Source of the DNA: Erwinia aphidicola | GTDB lineage: Bacteria > Pseudomonadota > Gammaproteobacteria > Enterobacterales > Enterobacteriaceae | Direction: 5' to 3' | Assembly: GCF_024169515.1 (NCBI RefSeq) | Contig: NZ_JAMKCQ010000001.1 | Coordinates: forward strand, 4,278,001-4,342,000 | Length of the DNA stretch: 64,000 nt | In this document: positions 18,154-27,591 of the stretch, one piece after another | Numbering within the stretch: position 1 is the first letter of the stretch | How the letters are laid out: every line of letters begins with the position of its first letter | Translations under genes and position numbers: made by a program | Notes under the pieces: generated by a model | The model's database searches: none | What the model was told of the DNA's origin: nothing | What the model saw: only the letters and a program-made list of their open reading frames with translations

Positions 18154-19044
18154 TTGCTCGTCGCCCGCTGCAAGCGAAGAATCCGCATATTCCACGCTCA
18201 ACCCTGCCGCGGGCAGCAGCTGACGCAGGCGCAGGATGCGCTGCGGTGCCAGCGTCCAGAAGCGTTCTACCCGCCCCTCCCCCGGCCGCTGCCACAACAC
18301 TTCCGCCCGCCCCTGTATATGCAGCGCCGCTCCCTGCTGAAAGTCCATAACCAGTAGCGCCACGCGCGGCTCCAGCAGTATGTTACCCAGCGTATTCATA
18401 TAGCGATTGCCGCTGTAGTCCGGGATCAGCAGCTTACCTCCGCTGAGGGTTATGAATCCCGGCACTCCTCCACGATGGGAAATATCCGCGCCGCCCACCC
18501 CACCTGCGCGCCTGACGTGGCTGGCGACAAAAAAGGTGTCGGCAGCGGCGATCAGATAGCGTGCATCGGCATCCAGCGCGGCAAGAGGCTCCACCCCTGG
18601 CTGACGCCTGCTGTCAGGGGGTGGCAGCACCCGTCGCTGAATATACTGCGGACAGTTACCAAAGCTCTCCTGCACGCGAATGCGCATGCTGTGCTGGTCA
18701 ATACGCTCAACCACCCCGTTGACGCGATTTCGCCGCCGGTTAGACAGGTCGATGCCCAGCCCGCCAAACGGCATGCCGGGCTGGATAGCGGGCAGATACG
18801 GCCAGTTATGCAGCGCGCTGCGCGAAATATCCAAATGCTGTTCATCCGGGGTGGCAATAAACCCCGGAGCCCCCTGAATCAGCGCGGCAACCGGATAACC
18901 GTCAGCACCCGCAAAGGTGAGGTAAAAGGTCTGCAGCCCCTGATAAAACAGGCGATGTTGCTCCGGCATCGTCGGGTAGATCGCCGCTTTCACCCGCTGA
19001 TACCCGGCCTTTTCCTGCGCCTGCTGCTCCCCCCGATGGAACAT
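18151..19044 (-). CDS. Pyridoxamine-phosphate-oxidase-like FMN-binding split-barrel protein
   Basis: I choose ATG 19044 (MFHRGEQQAQEKAGYQ) because GGAGGA lies six bases upstream; GTG 19050 overlaps the GST stop as GTGA and is the alternative. The 297-residue protein looks like two flavin-reductase-type split barrels: an N-terminal segment (TFYLTFAGADGYPVAALIQGAPGFI) and a C-terminal one (FFVASHVRR...GGVPGFITLSGGKLLIPDYSGN). Members of this family are often annotated only as PNPOx-related, and the substrate is unknown. It is co-transcribed with a glutathione transferase and divergent from a LysR regulator, suggesting a small inducible detoxification unit. Confidence 0.8.
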   Translation of the reverse strand: MFHRGEQQAQEKAGYQRVKAAIYPTMPEQHRLFYQGLQTFYLTFAGADGYPVAALIQGAPGFIATPDEQHLDISRSALHNWPYLPAIQPGMPFGGLGIDLSNRRRNRVNGVVERIDQHSMRIRVQESFGNCPQYIQRRVLPPPDSRRQPGVEPLAALDADARYLIAAADTFFVASHVRRAGGVGGADISHRGGVPGFITLSGGKLLIPDYSGNRYMNTLGNILLEPRVALLVMDFQQGAALHIQGRAEVLWQRPGEGRVERFWTLAPQRILRLRQLLPAAGLSVEYADSSLAAGDEQ

Positions 19045-19046
19045 AT

Positions 19047-19664
19047 TCACTCCTCCGCCGGCAGCGGCAGTGCCGGGAGTGCGATAAAGCCCGGCAGCGC
19101 TTCAATACGCTGAAGCCAGCGCTGGATTGCGGGATAGTGACGCAGCGAAATGCCCCCTTCTGGCGCACGGGCGATATAGGCATAGCAGGCGAGATCGGCA
19201 ATGGTTGCACGCTCAGCGACCAGCCATTGCCTGCTGCTCAGGTGCGCTTCCAGCTGGGGTAAGAATTTTGCCGCCACCGCCCGCGCTGAGTCGTAGTTTT
19301 CCGCCACGCCAAACTGCTTAATCAGGCGAGCCGACGCCACGCCGTAGCGGATCTCGCCAGCCGCTTTTGCCAGCCACTGATGCACCGCCACCTCCTGCGA
19401 CAACTCCTGCGGCAGCCAGCCGCTTGCGGGGGCATAGCGTTTTACCAGCCAGATCATAATGGCATTACTGTCGGTAATCACCGTCTCACCCTCCACCAGC
19501 ACCGGGATCTGGCCCAGCGGGTTAAGCGCGATGAACTGCGCGCTTTGCCTGTAGCCAGCATCGGCTTCTACCCAGTCCGCAGAGAGGTTCAGCATACTCA
19601 GCAGCAGTTTGACGCGATGAACGTGCCCGGATAGTTCGCTGCCATATAAAGTTAAGCCTGTCAT
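19047..19664 (-). CDS. Glutathione S-transferase family protein
   Basis: ATG 19664 has AGGAG at six bases; an in-frame ATG at 19670 overlaps that site. The 205 residues show a thioredoxin-like N-terminal domain (LTLYGSELSGHVHRVKLLL, with the cis-proline loop NPLGQIPVLVEGE and TDSNAIM for glutathione gamma-glutamyl binding) and a helical C-terminal domain with TIADLACYAYIARAPEGG. It probably conjugates or reduces an electrophile using glutathione; the subclass is uncertain. It precedes the PNPOx-like gene with a four-base overlap and is divergent from a LysR gene. Confidence 0.88.
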   Translation of the reverse strand: MTGLTLYGSELSGHVHRVKLLLSMLNLSADWVEADAGYRQSAQFIALNPLGQIPVLVEGETVITDSNAIMIWLVKRYAPASGWLPQELSQEVAVHQWLAKAAGEIRYGVASARLIKQFGVAENYDSARAVAAKFLPQLEAHLSSRQWLVAERATIADLACYAYIARAPEGGISLRHYPAIQRWLQRIEALPGFIALPALPLPAEE

Positions 19665-19762
19665 TGTCATCTCCTCAGTTTGAATTGATTAAGCTTACTC
19701 TTGCTGAAATCGGCGTAAACGGGCAAAAATAACAATTCATAATTACGAAAAGTGGAACAGTG

Positions 19763-20665
19763 ATGGATAAACTGGACGAGCTGGCGGTGTTTGTTGCCGT
19801 GGTGCAGCAGGGCAGCCTGGCCGCCGCCGCACGCAAATTACAGCGCTCTGCTCCGGCGATTACGCGCACGCTGGCGGCGCTGGAGAGCCGTTTTGCCCTC
19901 AGCCTGATTGAACGCTCCACCCGGCGTCTGTCGCCGACTCCAGCCGGGATAGCCCTGTATGAGCGTGCAACCGTGCTGCTGGAGGATTATCAGCAGGTCT
20001 TAGAAAGCACCACCCGCAATCAGCTGAGCGGTAAGCTGCGTTTAACCGCGCCCGTGATGTTTGGCCGTAAGCATATTGCGCCGCTGCTGCTGGATTTTAT
20101 GGCGATCTATCCCGATATCCAGATTGAGCTGATGCTGAGTGACAGTTACCAGGACTTGATTGAGCAGGGGCTGGATATGGCCGTCAGAATTGGACAGCTG
20201 CGCGACTCCTCGCTGGTGGCGACTGAGGTCGGCCACGTGCAGCGCGTGCTGGTCGCCAGCCCGCACTATATTGCGACCCACGGTGCGCCTGAAATACCCG
20301 GACAGCTGGCAGATCACCCGCTTATTGCAGGGACGATCCCTGCTCAGCAAAGAGAGTGGCGTTTTCGCGCCGAGGCCCAGCAGGAACGCGTGCGCATCAC
20401 CCCCAGGGTGACGGTCAACGACGTGGAAACCCAGCTTGTCGCTTGCCGCGCAGGTAAAGGCATTGCGCGTCTGTTCTCCTACCAGGTTTATGACGACCTG
20501 CAAACGGGTGTACTGAGCGAGGTGCTGGCGCAATATCGCCCGCCGGCGGTTCCGGTCCAGCTGGTGGCGCAAAATGTGAAATATATGCCGGCGCGGGTGC
20601 GCGCATTCTGGGATCTGGCCCGCACCAGGCTACCGGAGATTGAGAGCTTGCACTGGGTTAAATAA
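19763..20665 (+). CDS. LysR-family transcriptional regulator, divergent from the GST/PNPOx genes
   Basis: The start is ATG 19763 (MDKLDELAVFVAVVQQGSLAAAA); a GTG directly before it is in frame. The 300-residue protein has the LysR helix-turn-helix (SLAAAARKLQRSAPAITRTLAALE) and a periplasmic-binding-like effector domain. It is nearest to the CrgA/AaeR-like subgroup with LRLTAPVMFGR. It faces the GST gene across about 98 bases, the usual arrangement for a LysR protein controlling its neighbour. The inducer is unknown. Confidence 0.88.
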   Translation: MDKLDELAVFVAVVQQGSLAAAARKLQRSAPAITRTLAALESRFALSLIERSTRRLSPTPAGIALYERATVLLEDYQQVLESTTRNQLSGKLRLTAPVMFGRKHIAPLLLDFMAIYPDIQIELMLSDSYQDLIEQGLDMAVRIGQLRDSSLVATEVGHVQRVLVASPHYIATHGAPEIPGQLADHPLIAGTIPAQQREWRFRAEAQQERVRITPRVTVNDVETQLVACRAGKGIARLFSYQVYDDLQTGVLSEVLAQYRPPAVPVQLVAQNVKYMPARVRAFWDLARTRLPEIESLHWVK

Positions 20666-20765
20666 TCAGCAATTAATTTACCTGGCCACTCAAGGTTGTG
20701 CTGGCTTTTTGACCAGCCAGGGTTAAGCTGAAGGGATCTGCGCCACTGACGATAAGGAGCAAGTA

Positions 20766-21371
20766 ATGAAACTGTACTGCAAATCCGGAGCCTGTTCGCT
20801 GTCACCTCACATTGTACTGCGTGAAACCGGGCTGGATTTTACGCTGGTGAATATCGATCTGAAGGCTAAAACCACCGAGCAGGGGGAAGATTACCTGCTG
20901 ATCAACCCGAAGGGTCAGGTCCCGGCGCTGGAGCTGAATGACGGGTCGGTACTGACCGAGGGCGTGGCGATTGTGCAGTATCTGGCGGACCTGAAATCCG
21001 ACCGCCAGCTGCTGGCACCGGCAGGCAGCCTGACCCGTTACCACACCCTGGAGTGGCTCAACTTTATCGCGACCGAGCTGCATAAAGGCTTCAGCCCGCT
21101 GTTTCGCCCCACCACGCCCGAAGAGGTAAAAAACCTGGCGCGGGAACAGCTGATGCAGAAATTCCAGTACGTGAATAATGAGCTGAAGGAGAAGCAGTGG
21201 CTGTTGGGGCTGCGTTTCACCGTCGCCGATGCCTATCTGTTTACCGTGACGCGCTGGGCTCATGCCATCAAGCTGGATCTGAGCGGGTTATCTGCACTTA
21301 ACGAGTGGTTTGAACGGGTTGCGGCGCGGCCTGCGGTGGCGGCGGCCCTGAAAGCGGAAGGCTTGAATTAA
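20766..21371 (+). CDS. gstA: GstA glutathione S-transferase
   Basis: The 201-residue product starts [20 protein letters not shown], the signature of bacterial beta-class GST, with the catalytic cysteine at residue 10 (GACSLSPHI). The length equals E. coli GstA. Further motifs are [24 protein letters not shown] and [15 protein letters not shown]. It catalyses glutathione-dependent conjugation and peroxide reduction in the cytoplasm. AAGGAGC precedes the ATG. It resumes E. coli gene order (gstA-pdxY-tyrS). Confidence 0.96.
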   Translation: MKLYCKSGACSLSPHIVLRETGLDFTLVNIDLKAKTTEQGEDYLLINPKGQVPALELNDGSVLTEGVAIVQYLADLKSDRQLLAPAGSLTRYHTLEWLNFIATELHKGFSPLFRPTTPEEVKNLAREQLMQKFQYVNNELKEKQWLLGLRFTVADAYLFTVTRWAHAIKLDLSGLSALNEWFERVAARPAVAAALKAEGLN

Positions 21372-21373
21372 CA

Positions 21374-21406
21374 AAACGGGCAGGCGCATTTCTGCCCTGC
21401 CCGTTT
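21374..21406. terminator. Bidirectional terminator between gstA and pdxY
   Basis: An 11-bp stem AAACGGGCAGG/CCTGCCCGTTT with a loop of about 11 bases lies between convergent stops. T or A runs on both sides let it serve both strands. Confidence 0.8.
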
Positions 21407-21409
21407 CTC

Positions 21410-22270
21410 TTACAGTTTTACCGCGGCAAAGTGCTGCTGCGGCTCGGCAATCGCCTGCTGCGCCGCGACCAGCTGCAGTTCATACTCGCCCATCTGATGC
21501 GTTTTCAGCATCACCTCATACACCGCTGCCGTCACGTGCTCCAGCGCCTGCTGGAGAGACAGGCCGTGCAGCAGATCGACCAGCAGCAGCCCGCTGGTGA
21601 GGTCGCCCACGCCAACCGGCTGGCGCACGCCGAAATCGATCAGCGGGCGGGCAATGTGCCAGGCTTCATCGACCGTCACCAGCAGCATTTCAAAGCGATC
21701 GCTGCGATAGCCGGCTCGCGCCAGATGCTTGATTAGCACGACTTTTGGCCCACGGGCAATGAGTTCGCGTGCAGCTGCTACCGCTTCTGCCACGTCCGCC
21801 ACCTGACGGCCGCTGAGCATTTCCAGCTCCAGCAGGTTTGGCGCAATGATGTCGCTGGCTGGCAGTGAGGCATGAGTATGAAACTCCGCCACGCCCGGCG
21901 CCACAATACAGCCTTTCTCCGGATGCCCCATCACCGGGTCACAGAAATACCAGGCGTCCGGATTGGCGGCTTTCACCATGCGCACGATCTCAAGGATAGC
22001 TTCGCCCTGCTCGGCGGAACCAAGATAGCCGCTAAGCACGGCATTGCAGGTTTTCAGGCGGTCAATATCACCAATCCCGCGCGCGATGTCCGTCAGGTGG
22101 CTGGCCGGCATCACGGAACCGGTCCAGTGGCCGTACTGAGTATGGTTGGAGAACTGTACGGTATTCAGCGGCCAAACGTTTGCGCCAAGGCGACGCATGG
22201 GGAATTCTGCTGCGCTGTTACCCGCATGACCAAAGACCGTATGAGACTGGATGGAGAGAATGTTTTTCAT
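21410..22270 (-). CDS. pdxY: PdxY pyridoxal kinase
   Basis: The 286-residue ribokinase-fold enzyme phosphorylates pyridoxal to PLP in the B6 salvage pathway. It opens with [18 protein letters not shown], the pyridoxal-kinase N-terminus. It has [14 protein letters not shown] in the middle and the [11 protein letters not shown] anion-hole motif with catalytic aspartate near residue 224. Length matches E. coli PdxY (287). It follows tyrS as in E. coli, although a terminator-like hairpin separates them. Confidence 0.97.
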   Translation of the reverse strand: MKNILSIQSHTVFGHAGNSAAEFPMRRLGANVWPLNTVQFSNHTQYGHWTGSVMPASHLTDIARGIGDIDRLKTCNAVLSGYLGSAEQGEAILEIVRMVKAANPDAWYFCDPVMGHPEKGCIVAPGVAEFHTHASLPASDIIAPNLLELEMLSGRQVADVAEAVAAARELIARGPKVVLIKHLARAGYRSDRFEMLLVTVDEAWHIARPLIDFGVRQPVGVGDLTSGLLLVDLLHGLSLQQALEHVTAAVYEVMLKTHQMGEYELQLVAAQQAIAEPQQHFAAVKL

Positions 22271-22295
22271 CGCGCTAACCTGACCTTTCTTGCCA

Positions 22296-22321
22296 TTAAA
22301 AAAGCCGGCGTTAACCGGCTT
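22296..22321 (-). terminator. Terminator after tyrS, ahead of pdxY
   Basis: On the minus strand AAGCCGG/CCGGCTT (7 bp, six-base loop) is followed by TTTTTT. It lies between tyrS and pdxY, which are an operon in E. coli, so it may attenuate pdxY expression. Confidence 0.75.
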
Positions 22322-22351
22322 AGGGACGGAGCAAAACCCCGACCGATTTTA

Positions 22352-23626
22352 TTATTTCCAGCTGATTAAGCTGTAGTTCTTTTTACCGCGGCGCAGCAGC
22401 GTGTACTTATCGAACAGGCGGTCATCAGCGCTAAACGCATACTCGGCGTTAGTCTGCAGCGTGCCGTTAATGCTGACGGATTTGGCATCAATCAGTTTGC
22501 GCGCCTGCCCGCGGGAGGGGGCCAGTTCAGAATCAACCAGCGCCTGCTGCAGATCCTGACCGGACTCCAGCTCCACGCCCGGCATACCGTCCTGCGCCAG
22601 CTGCGCCAGATCCTGCTCTGTCAGCTCGCTCAGTGCGCCGGAGAACAGGCTTTGGGTGATGCGTTTAGCCGCCACCAGGCCCTCTTCGCCGTGCACCAGT
22701 CTGGTGACCTGCTCGGCCAGGACATACTGGGCGCGGGGTGCTTTGCCGCTGTTTTTGTCTTCTTCTTCCAGCGCATTGATCTCGTCAATGCTCATAAAGG
22801 TGAAGAACTTCAGGAAGCGATAAACGTCAGCGTCAGCGGTGTTGATCCAGAACTGATAGAACTTATACGGGCTGGTTTTCTTCGCGTCCAGCCACACTGC
22901 GCCACCTTCGGTCTTGCCAAATTTGGTGCCGTCTGACTTGGTGATCAGCGGAACGGTCAGGCCAAAGACCTGATTCTGATGCAGGCGGCGCGTCAGGTCG
23001 ATGCCGGAAGTAATGTTGCCCCACTGGTCGGAACCCCCAATCTGCAGCGCCACGCCGTGACGCTCGTTCAGGCAGGCAAAGTCATAGCCCTGCAGCAGGT
23101 TGTAAGAGAATTCGGTGAAGGAGATCCCCTGGTCATCGCGGTTCAGGCGCTGCTTAACGGCTTCCTTGTTGATCATCTGATTCACAGAGAAATGCTTGCC
23201 TATATCACGCAGGAAGGTCAGCACGTTCATGCCGCCAAACCAGTCATAGTTATTGGCCGCAATGGCGCTGTTGTCACCGCAGTTAAAATCGAGGAACGGT
23301 GCTACCTGGTGGCGGATTTTTTCCACCCACTCATTCACGGTATCGCTGGTGTTCAACTTGCGCTCGGCCGCTTTAAAACTCGGGTCACCGATCAGACCGG
23401 TGGCCCCACCGACCAGTGCCACAGGCTTGTGTCCGGCATCCTGAAAACGCTTCAGGCAGAGCAACGGCACCAGATGTCCCAAATGCAAGCTGTCGGCAGT
23501 CGGATCGAAACCGCAATAGAGAGCGATTGGCCCCTGTGCCAGTCGTTCTGCTAACGCTTCCTCGTCCGTTACCTGGGCAACAAGGCCCCGCTCTTGCAAT
23601 TGTTTGATCAGGTTACTGCTGGCCAT
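22352..23626 (-). CDS. tyrS: TyrS tyrosyl-tRNA synthetase
   Basis: The 424-residue class I synthetase charges tRNA-Tyr. The HIGH-like motif is HLGHLV near residue 47 after [11 protein letters not shown], and the KMSKS-equivalent is KFGKT near residue 235. A C-terminal S4 RNA-binding domain ([19 protein letters not shown]) closes the protein. The length equals E. coli TyrS. GGAG lies six bases before the ATG. It sits between pdxH and pdxY as in E. coli. Confidence 0.98.
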   Translation of the reverse strand: MASSNLIKQLQERGLVAQVTDEEALAERLAQGPIALYCGFDPTADSLHLGHLVPLLCLKRFQDAGHKPVALVGGATGLIGDPSFKAAERKLNTSDTVNEWVEKIRHQVAPFLDFNCGDNSAIAANNYDWFGGMNVLTFLRDIGKHFSVNQMINKEAVKQRLNRDDQGISFTEFSYNLLQGYDFACLNERHGVALQIGGSDQWGNITSGIDLTRRLHQNQVFGLTVPLITKSDGTKFGKTEGGAVWLDAKKTSPYKFYQFWINTADADVYRFLKFFTFMSIDEINALEEEDKNSGKAPRAQYVLAEQVTRLVHGEEGLVAAKRITQSLFSGALSELTEQDLAQLAQDGMPGVELESGQDLQQALVDSELAPSRGQARKLIDAKSVSINGTLQTNAEYAFSADDRLFDKYTLLRRGKKNYSLISWK

Positions 23627-23760
23627 CTAAGACTCCATGTAAAAAAAGTCTGCACCTGGGCTGGTACACAGCTTTCCGCTGAAACGCGGAGAAAAAATAA
23701 GGGGTATAGAATAAAGCGCGGGATCGGGCTGGTCCAGCGCTTAGCGGCATTATTTCGTGT

Positions 23761-24417
23761 TTACGGTGCCAGGCGGTCAATTTTCCACGCATCGCCTTCG
23801 CGCTGGTAGAAAAATCTGTCATGCAGGCGGTGAGCCCCCCCCTGCCAGAACTCCATTGAGTCGATTTTGATGCGGTAGCCACCCCAGAAACTCGGCAAGG
23901 GGATCTCGCCCTGCTGAAACTTCTGCTTCAGCTCCAGGAACTTGCCTTCCAGCACGCCACGCGCCGAAATGCGGCTCGACTGCTTTGACACCCAGGCACC
24001 GAGCTGGCTGTCGCGCGGGCGGCTGTGGAAATACTTCACCACTTCCAGCGTCGACAGGCGTTCCACCCTGCCCAGCACCATCACCTGGCGCTCCAGCATA
24101 TGCCATGGGAACAGCAGGCTGATGCGCGGATTGGTTTCCAGCTGCTTCGCTTTGCGGCTCCCCAGATTGGTATAAAACACCATACCCTGAGCATCGAAAT
24201 GCTTAAGCAGCACGATACGTTGATAGGGCTGGCCCTGCTCGTCTACGGTCGCGACGCTCATGGCCGTCGGATCCGGCAGCTGGGCCTCAACCGCCTGGTT
24301 AAGCCAGTGTTCAAACAGGCTCAACGGGTCTTCAGGAAGATCCTTGCGGCGCAGGCCACCGCGCGTATATTCACGGCGCAGATGGGCTATTTGTTGCAGG
24401 TGATCGCTGTCGGTCAT
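23761..24417 (-). CDS. pdxH: PdxH pyridoxine/pyridoxamine 5'-phosphate oxidase
   Basis: I use ATG 24417, giving 218 residues as in E. coli PdxH; a second ATG directly before it (24420) is equally open. The protein is an FMN-dependent split-barrel oxidase making PLP. Conserved FMN and substrate segments are visible: [53 protein letters not shown] and the C-terminal [10 protein letters not shown]...WKIDRLAP. It is the last step in de novo B6 synthesis and lies near pdxY. Confidence 0.98.
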   Translation of the reverse strand: MTDSDHLQQIAHLRREYTRGGLRRKDLPEDPLSLFEHWLNQAVEAQLPDPTAMSVATVDEQGQPYQRIVLLKHFDAQGMVFYTNLGSRKAKQLETNPRISLLFPWHMLERQVMVLGRVERLSTLEVVKYFHSRPRDSQLGAWVSKQSSRISARGVLEGKFLELKQKFQQGEIPLPSFWGGYRIKIDSMEFWQGGAHRLHDRFFYQREGDAWKIDRLAP

Positions 24418-24482
24418 CATTGCGGCTTCTGAGTAGTGAGGGATACGGCATTGTGCGCCGCACCCTGCAATATTTCAATCAG

Positions 24483-24800
24483 TTAACGGGCTGGAACCTG
24501 TTGACAGTCGTTAATAATTATTCGGTCGTTGCGCTCAACAAAGGCACTGTCGCCCTTTGACCAGAAGGTATAATGACCGTCACTGTAGCGGGTGCCGGAA
24601 GCCGCAACCTGCTGCTTCAGAACCAGCTGTTCACCGTCCAGAATCAGGCTCACTTCCTCTTTGCTGTTATCCAGCTTCACCGTCAGCGGCAGGGTGCCAC
24701 AGGTATAATGCAGTGTTTGCACCTGCTCTTGATCCTCAGGCTGGAAATAGCTGCAGCCGGACAGGGCAACCAGTAAGCCTGCGAGATACCACTTTTTCAT
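24483..24800 (-). CDS. mliC: MliC membrane-bound lysozyme inhibitor (C-type) lipoprotein
   Basis: The start is ATG 24800 (MKKWYLAGLL); an adjacent upstream ATG exists. The 105-residue precursor has a lipoprotein signal peptide with lipobox LSGC near residue 16. The MliC domain follows: YTCGTLPLTVKLDNSKEEVSL, then ASGTRYSDGHYTFWSKGDSAFV, whose serine and lysine loops bind lysozyme in the family. The two domain cysteines probably form a disulfide. It protects peptidoglycan from C-type lysozyme. Position between pdxH and anmK matches E. coli. Confidence 0.93.
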   Translation of the reverse strand: MKKWYLAGLLVALSGCSYFQPEDQEQVQTLHYTCGTLPLTVKLDNSKEEVSLILDGEQLVLKQQVAASGTRYSDGHYTFWSKGDSAFVERNDRIIINDCQQVPAR

Positions 24801-24863
24801 CATTCACTCCTTGTTAGTTCTCCACTCTGCACTCAGGGTAGAGTGCCGTTTCAGACGATGCAA

Positions 24864-25982
24864 TCAGCGAATTGGACGATTTGCCGGGAATATTGCCCCG
24901 ATAACAGAGGCTTCGCGCGCGCCGGTAACGGAGGGCAGATTGCCCGGCAGGCCGCTCAGCGTGCGCCAGGCTAGCCAGGCAAATGCCAGCGCCTCCATAT
25001 CGTCTCCGCCGATCCCTGCCTCGTCCGTGCTGCTGACTTCGGTTCCCGCCAGCTGCGCCGCAATGCGCGCTATCAGCAGTGGATTACGCCCGCCGCCGCC
25101 ACACACCAGCAGACGGTCGCAACCGCCGCTCAGCAATACCTGCTCGCAAATCGTGGTGGCGGTCAGTTCCACCAGCGTCGCCTGCACATCCTGCGCTGCC
25201 AGCCCCGGGAAGGTGGAGAGTTGCTGTTCCAGCCAGCTGAGGTTGAAGTATTCTCGTCCGGTGCTTTTCGGTGCGGCCAGGGCGAAGTACGGGTCGCTCA
25301 GCATCTGCTGCAACAGCGGCCAGACTACGCTGCCCGATGCCCCCCATGCGCCATCCTTATCGTATGGCAGCCCCTGCTGACGCCAGACCCAGGCGTCCAT
25401 CAGCATATTGCCGGGACCGGTGTCAAAACCGCGCAGCGTTTTGCCCGGCAGTAACAGGGAAAGATTGGCGATGCCACCGATATTCAGCACCATTCGCCGC
25501 TCGGTGGGATGGCTGAGCACTGCGTGATGAAACGCCGGGACCAGCGGCGCACCCTGCCCGCCAAGGGCCATATCGCGGCGGCGGAAATCGCCCACTACCG
25601 TAATCCCCGTCGCGGCAGCAATCTGATTGTTGTCGCCGATCTGCAGAGTGTTTGGCGCATCCCCCAGCGGCTCATGCCACACCGTCTGCCCGTGGCAACC
25701 TATGGCGACAATCTCCTCGCTGGCGATCCCCTGCTGTTTCAGCAACGCCTGCACGGCCTCGGCGAACAGCCGTCCCAGGCGGGTATCCAACTGGCCTAAT
25801 TGTGAAAGCGTCAGCGACTGTCCCTGACATATCGCAAGGATCTGCAAGCGCAGTTCCTGAGGGATAGGATGACTGTAGCTTGCCTGCTGTGCCACCATCT
25901 GACCATCAATGGCGGCCAGTACCACATCAATACCATCAAGACTGGTACCGGACATCACGCCAATGTAGCGCCCTGATTTCAT
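24864..25982 (-). CDS. anmK: AnmK anhydro-N-acetylmuramic acid kinase
   Basis: The 372-residue sugar kinase cleaves and phosphorylates anhydroMurNAc to MurNAc-6-phosphate during cell-wall recycling. The opening [19 protein letters not shown] carries the catalytic MSGTSLDG loop, and later come [31 protein letters not shown] and a C-terminal [11 protein letters not shown]. The length is close to E. coli AnmK (369). Divergent from slyB across 263 bases. Confidence 0.97.
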   Translation of the reverse strand: MKSGRYIGVMSGTSLDGIDVVLAAIDGQMVAQQASYSHPIPQELRLQILAICQGQSLTLSQLGQLDTRLGRLFAEAVQALLKQQGIASEEIVAIGCHGQTVWHEPLGDAPNTLQIGDNNQIAAATGITVVGDFRRRDMALGGQGAPLVPAFHHAVLSHPTERRMVLNIGGIANLSLLLPGKTLRGFDTGPGNMLMDAWVWRQQGLPYDKDGAWGASGSVVWPLLQQMLSDPYFALAAPKSTGREYFNLSWLEQQLSTFPGLAAQDVQATLVELTATTICEQVLLSGGCDRLLVCGGGGRNPLLIARIAAQLAGTEVSSTDEAGIGGDDMEALAFAWLAWRTLSGLPGNLPSVTGAREASVIGAIFPANRPIR

Positions 25983-26130
25983 GCTTTACCCCTACCCGGG
26001 TGTGAGTTTCATGCTCCCAGCCTGGCAAAATTAACGCCGCAATTCTATGATTTAGGCATCTTTAATTGGCGATGAAATTTATCTGGCATTTTATGTTGTG
26101 ATTGAAGCGACGTTTAATCGCGTTGCATTA

Positions 26131-26147
26131 TGTTTCTGCGGTGCTTT
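26131..26147 (+). promoter_or_regulatory. Weak candidate PhoP box upstream of slyB
   Basis: TGTTTC-N5-TGCTTT resembles the PhoP repeat (TGTTTA-N5-TGTTTA) with three mismatches and the right spacing. slyB is PhoP-regulated in E. coli and Salmonella. The site lies about 37 bases upstream of the TATAAT at 26184, further than usual, so the call is tentative. Confidence 0.3.
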
Positions 26148-26183
26148 TACAAACTATTAGTGAGTAACGTGCCGGTTGTGCCA

Positions 26184-26189
26184 TATAAT
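26184..26189 (+). promoter_or_regulatory. Perfect -10 hexamer of the slyB promoter
   Basis: TATAAT lies 57 bases before the slyB start. No good -35 is visible at 17 bases, which fits an activator-assisted promoter. Confidence 0.55.
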
Positions 26190-26245
26190 AATGCTATTGA
26201 CCGCTGCTATGGTTGGCAGCACCTGTAACAGATAGGAGTTCTATT

Positions 26246-26713
26246 ATGATGAAGCGTTTAGTCGTGGTGGCGCTTGCCGGGATGACGCTAGCTGGCTGTG
26301 TGAATGACAACACCCTTTCCGGTGATGTTTACAGTGCCTCTGAAGCGAAACAGGTGCAGAGAGTGACCTATGGTACGCTGGTTTCTGTGCGTCCGGTACA
26401 GATCCAGGGTGGCGATGATAGCAATATTATCGGGGCGATTGGTGGTGCAGTGCTGGGTGGTTTCCTGGGTAACACCGTCGGTGGCGGTACCGGGCGCAGC
26501 CTTGCCACGGCAGCCGGTGCCGTGGCGGGTGGTGTAGCAGGCCAGGGCGTGCAGGGCTCTCTGAACAAGAGCCAGGGTGTAGAGCTGGAAATCCGTCAGG
26601 ATGATGGCAACACCATCATGGTGGTACAGAAACAGGCAGCCAGCCGTTATGCCGTTGGCCAGCGTGTTTCAATGGCGTCAAACGGCAGCCAGGTCACCGT
26701 TTCCCCACGCTAA
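26246..26713 (+). CDS. slyB: SlyB outer-membrane lipoprotein
   Basis: ATG 26246 follows AGGAG by eight bases; the frame extends upstream to 26213 without support. The 155-residue precursor has a signal peptide ending in the lipobox LAGC (lipidated cysteine near residue 18). A glycine-zipper region follows (GAIGGAVLGGFLGNTVGGGTGR...AAGAVAGGVAG). SlyB helps maintain the outer membrane during PhoPQ-linked stress. It is divergent from anmK, convergent with slyA and separated from slyA by a shared terminator, as in E. coli. Confidence 0.97.
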   Translation: MMKRLVVVALAGMTLAGCVNDNTLSGDVYSASEAKQVQRVTYGTLVSVRPVQIQGGDDSNIIGAIGGAVLGGFLGNTVGGGTGRSLATAAGAVAGGVAGQGVQGSLNKSQGVELEIRQDDGNTIMVVQKQAASRYAVGQRVSMASNGSQVTVSPR

Positions 26714-26734
26714 TCCGCAATCCGCTCGTATGAT

Positions 26735-26767
26735 AAAAAAAAACCGGCCTGAAAGCCGGTTTTTTTA
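26735..26767. terminator. Bidirectional terminator between slyB and slyA
   Basis: AACCGGC/GCCGGTT with a six-base loop, flanked by an A run on the left and a T run on the right. It serves both convergent genes. Confidence 0.9.
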
Positions 26768-27208
26768 TTCGTCTTTTCCCTGAAGTTCAAGGATATTTTT
26801 TTCCAACCTGGCGATCAGCGTCACCATCTTGTCGATCTCCGCCTGCGAAATACCCGCGAGGATATCATCGCGAGTGGCGTCAATAACGTGCTCAACCTGA
26901 GTGATAATCGGCTCGGCCTGTTGTGTCAGCTTGATGCGTTTCGCCCGGCGGTCACTGGCGCAGGTGCTGCGCGTAATCAAACCTTTCTCTTCAAGCTGGT
27001 CCAGCGTGCGTACCAGAGAAGGCTGTTCGATACCAATGGCTTTTGCTAACTGAATCTGCGACTGCTCAGGCGGAAGCTGATGGATATTATGCAACGTAAC
27101 CCAGTGGGTTTGCGTCAGCTCCAACGGCTTGAGTCGCTGATCGATCAGAGCACGCCAGATGCGTACTAATCTTGCAAGGTCGGTTCCCAAGGGGGTATCC
27201 AATTTCAA
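26765..27208 (-). CDS. slyA: SlyA MarR-family transcriptional regulator
   Basis: The 147-residue product ([23 protein letters not shown]) is a winged-helix MarR dimer that counters H-NS silencing; the recognition region [21 protein letters not shown] and wing [13 protein letters not shown] are intact. The first codon is TTG at 27208, abutting AAGGAG; a second TTG at 27202 has a better six-base spacing, so the protein may begin two residues later. A SlyA box overlaps its promoter. It is divergent from ydhIJK, as in E. coli. It corresponds to RovA/Hor in related plant and animal pathogens. Confidence 0.96.
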   Translation of the reverse strand: MKLDTPLGTDLARLVRIWRALIDQRLKPLELTQTHWVTLHNIHQLPPEQSQIQLAKAIGIEQPSLVRTLDQLEEKGLITRSTCASDRRAKRIKLTQQAEPIITQVEHVIDATRDDILAGISQAEIDKMVTLIARLEKNILELQGKDE

Positions 27209-27218
27209 CTCCTTATAA

Positions 27219-27230
27219 TTAGCTTGCTAG
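27219..27230. promoter_or_regulatory. SlyA box in the slyA-ydhI intergenic region
   Basis: The minus strand reads CTAGCAAGCTAA, 11 of 12 bases matching the SlyA consensus TTAGCAAGCTAA. It lies 11 bases upstream of the slyA start and could serve autoregulation and control of the divergent ydhIJK operon. Confidence 0.75.
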
Positions 27231-27350
27231 CTATCACGCCTCATTCTAGACTATTCTGCGAGTTTACAGGACAAAATACAAATCCATCCTTAGAGATGTC
27301 GTATTAAGTTGTCGGTCGCCTGCAACGCACCGGGAAGAAGGATTCAGCGT

Positions 27351-27587
27351 TTGATAACATCACTTTTGCCCTCAGCAAGTCCCTTCACCGACCTGGTGTT
27401 GGGTGCTTCGCTCTATTTTCCACCGCTGTTTAAAGCCGTTTTACTCGGTTTTTTCATCTGGCTGCTGCTTCACCCCCTGCTGCGAGACTGGATGTATTCA
27501 GGTGAAATCTGGCACCCCACGCTGCTGGATCTCTCGCTGTTCATTCTCTGCGTAGCAGCTTCGCTGTGGCTATTAATCACCGGGTAA
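27351..27587 (+). CDS. ydhI: YdhI, DUF1656 small inner-membrane protein of an efflux operon
   Basis: I choose TTG 27351, eight bases after AAGGA, giving 78 residues, the same as E. coli YdhI; an upstream start at 27309 has no ribosome site. The product has two membrane helices ([23 protein letters not shown] and [18 protein letters not shown]) and is homologous to AaeX. It is the first gene of ydhIJK, probably an accessory part of an AaeAB-type aromatic-compound exporter. ydhJ begins four bases after its stop. Confidence 0.88.
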   Translation: MITSLLPSASPFTDLVLGASLYFPPLFKAVLLGFFIWLLLHPLLRDWMYSGEIWHPTLLDLSLFILCVAASLWLLITG

Positions 27588-27591
27588 GACT

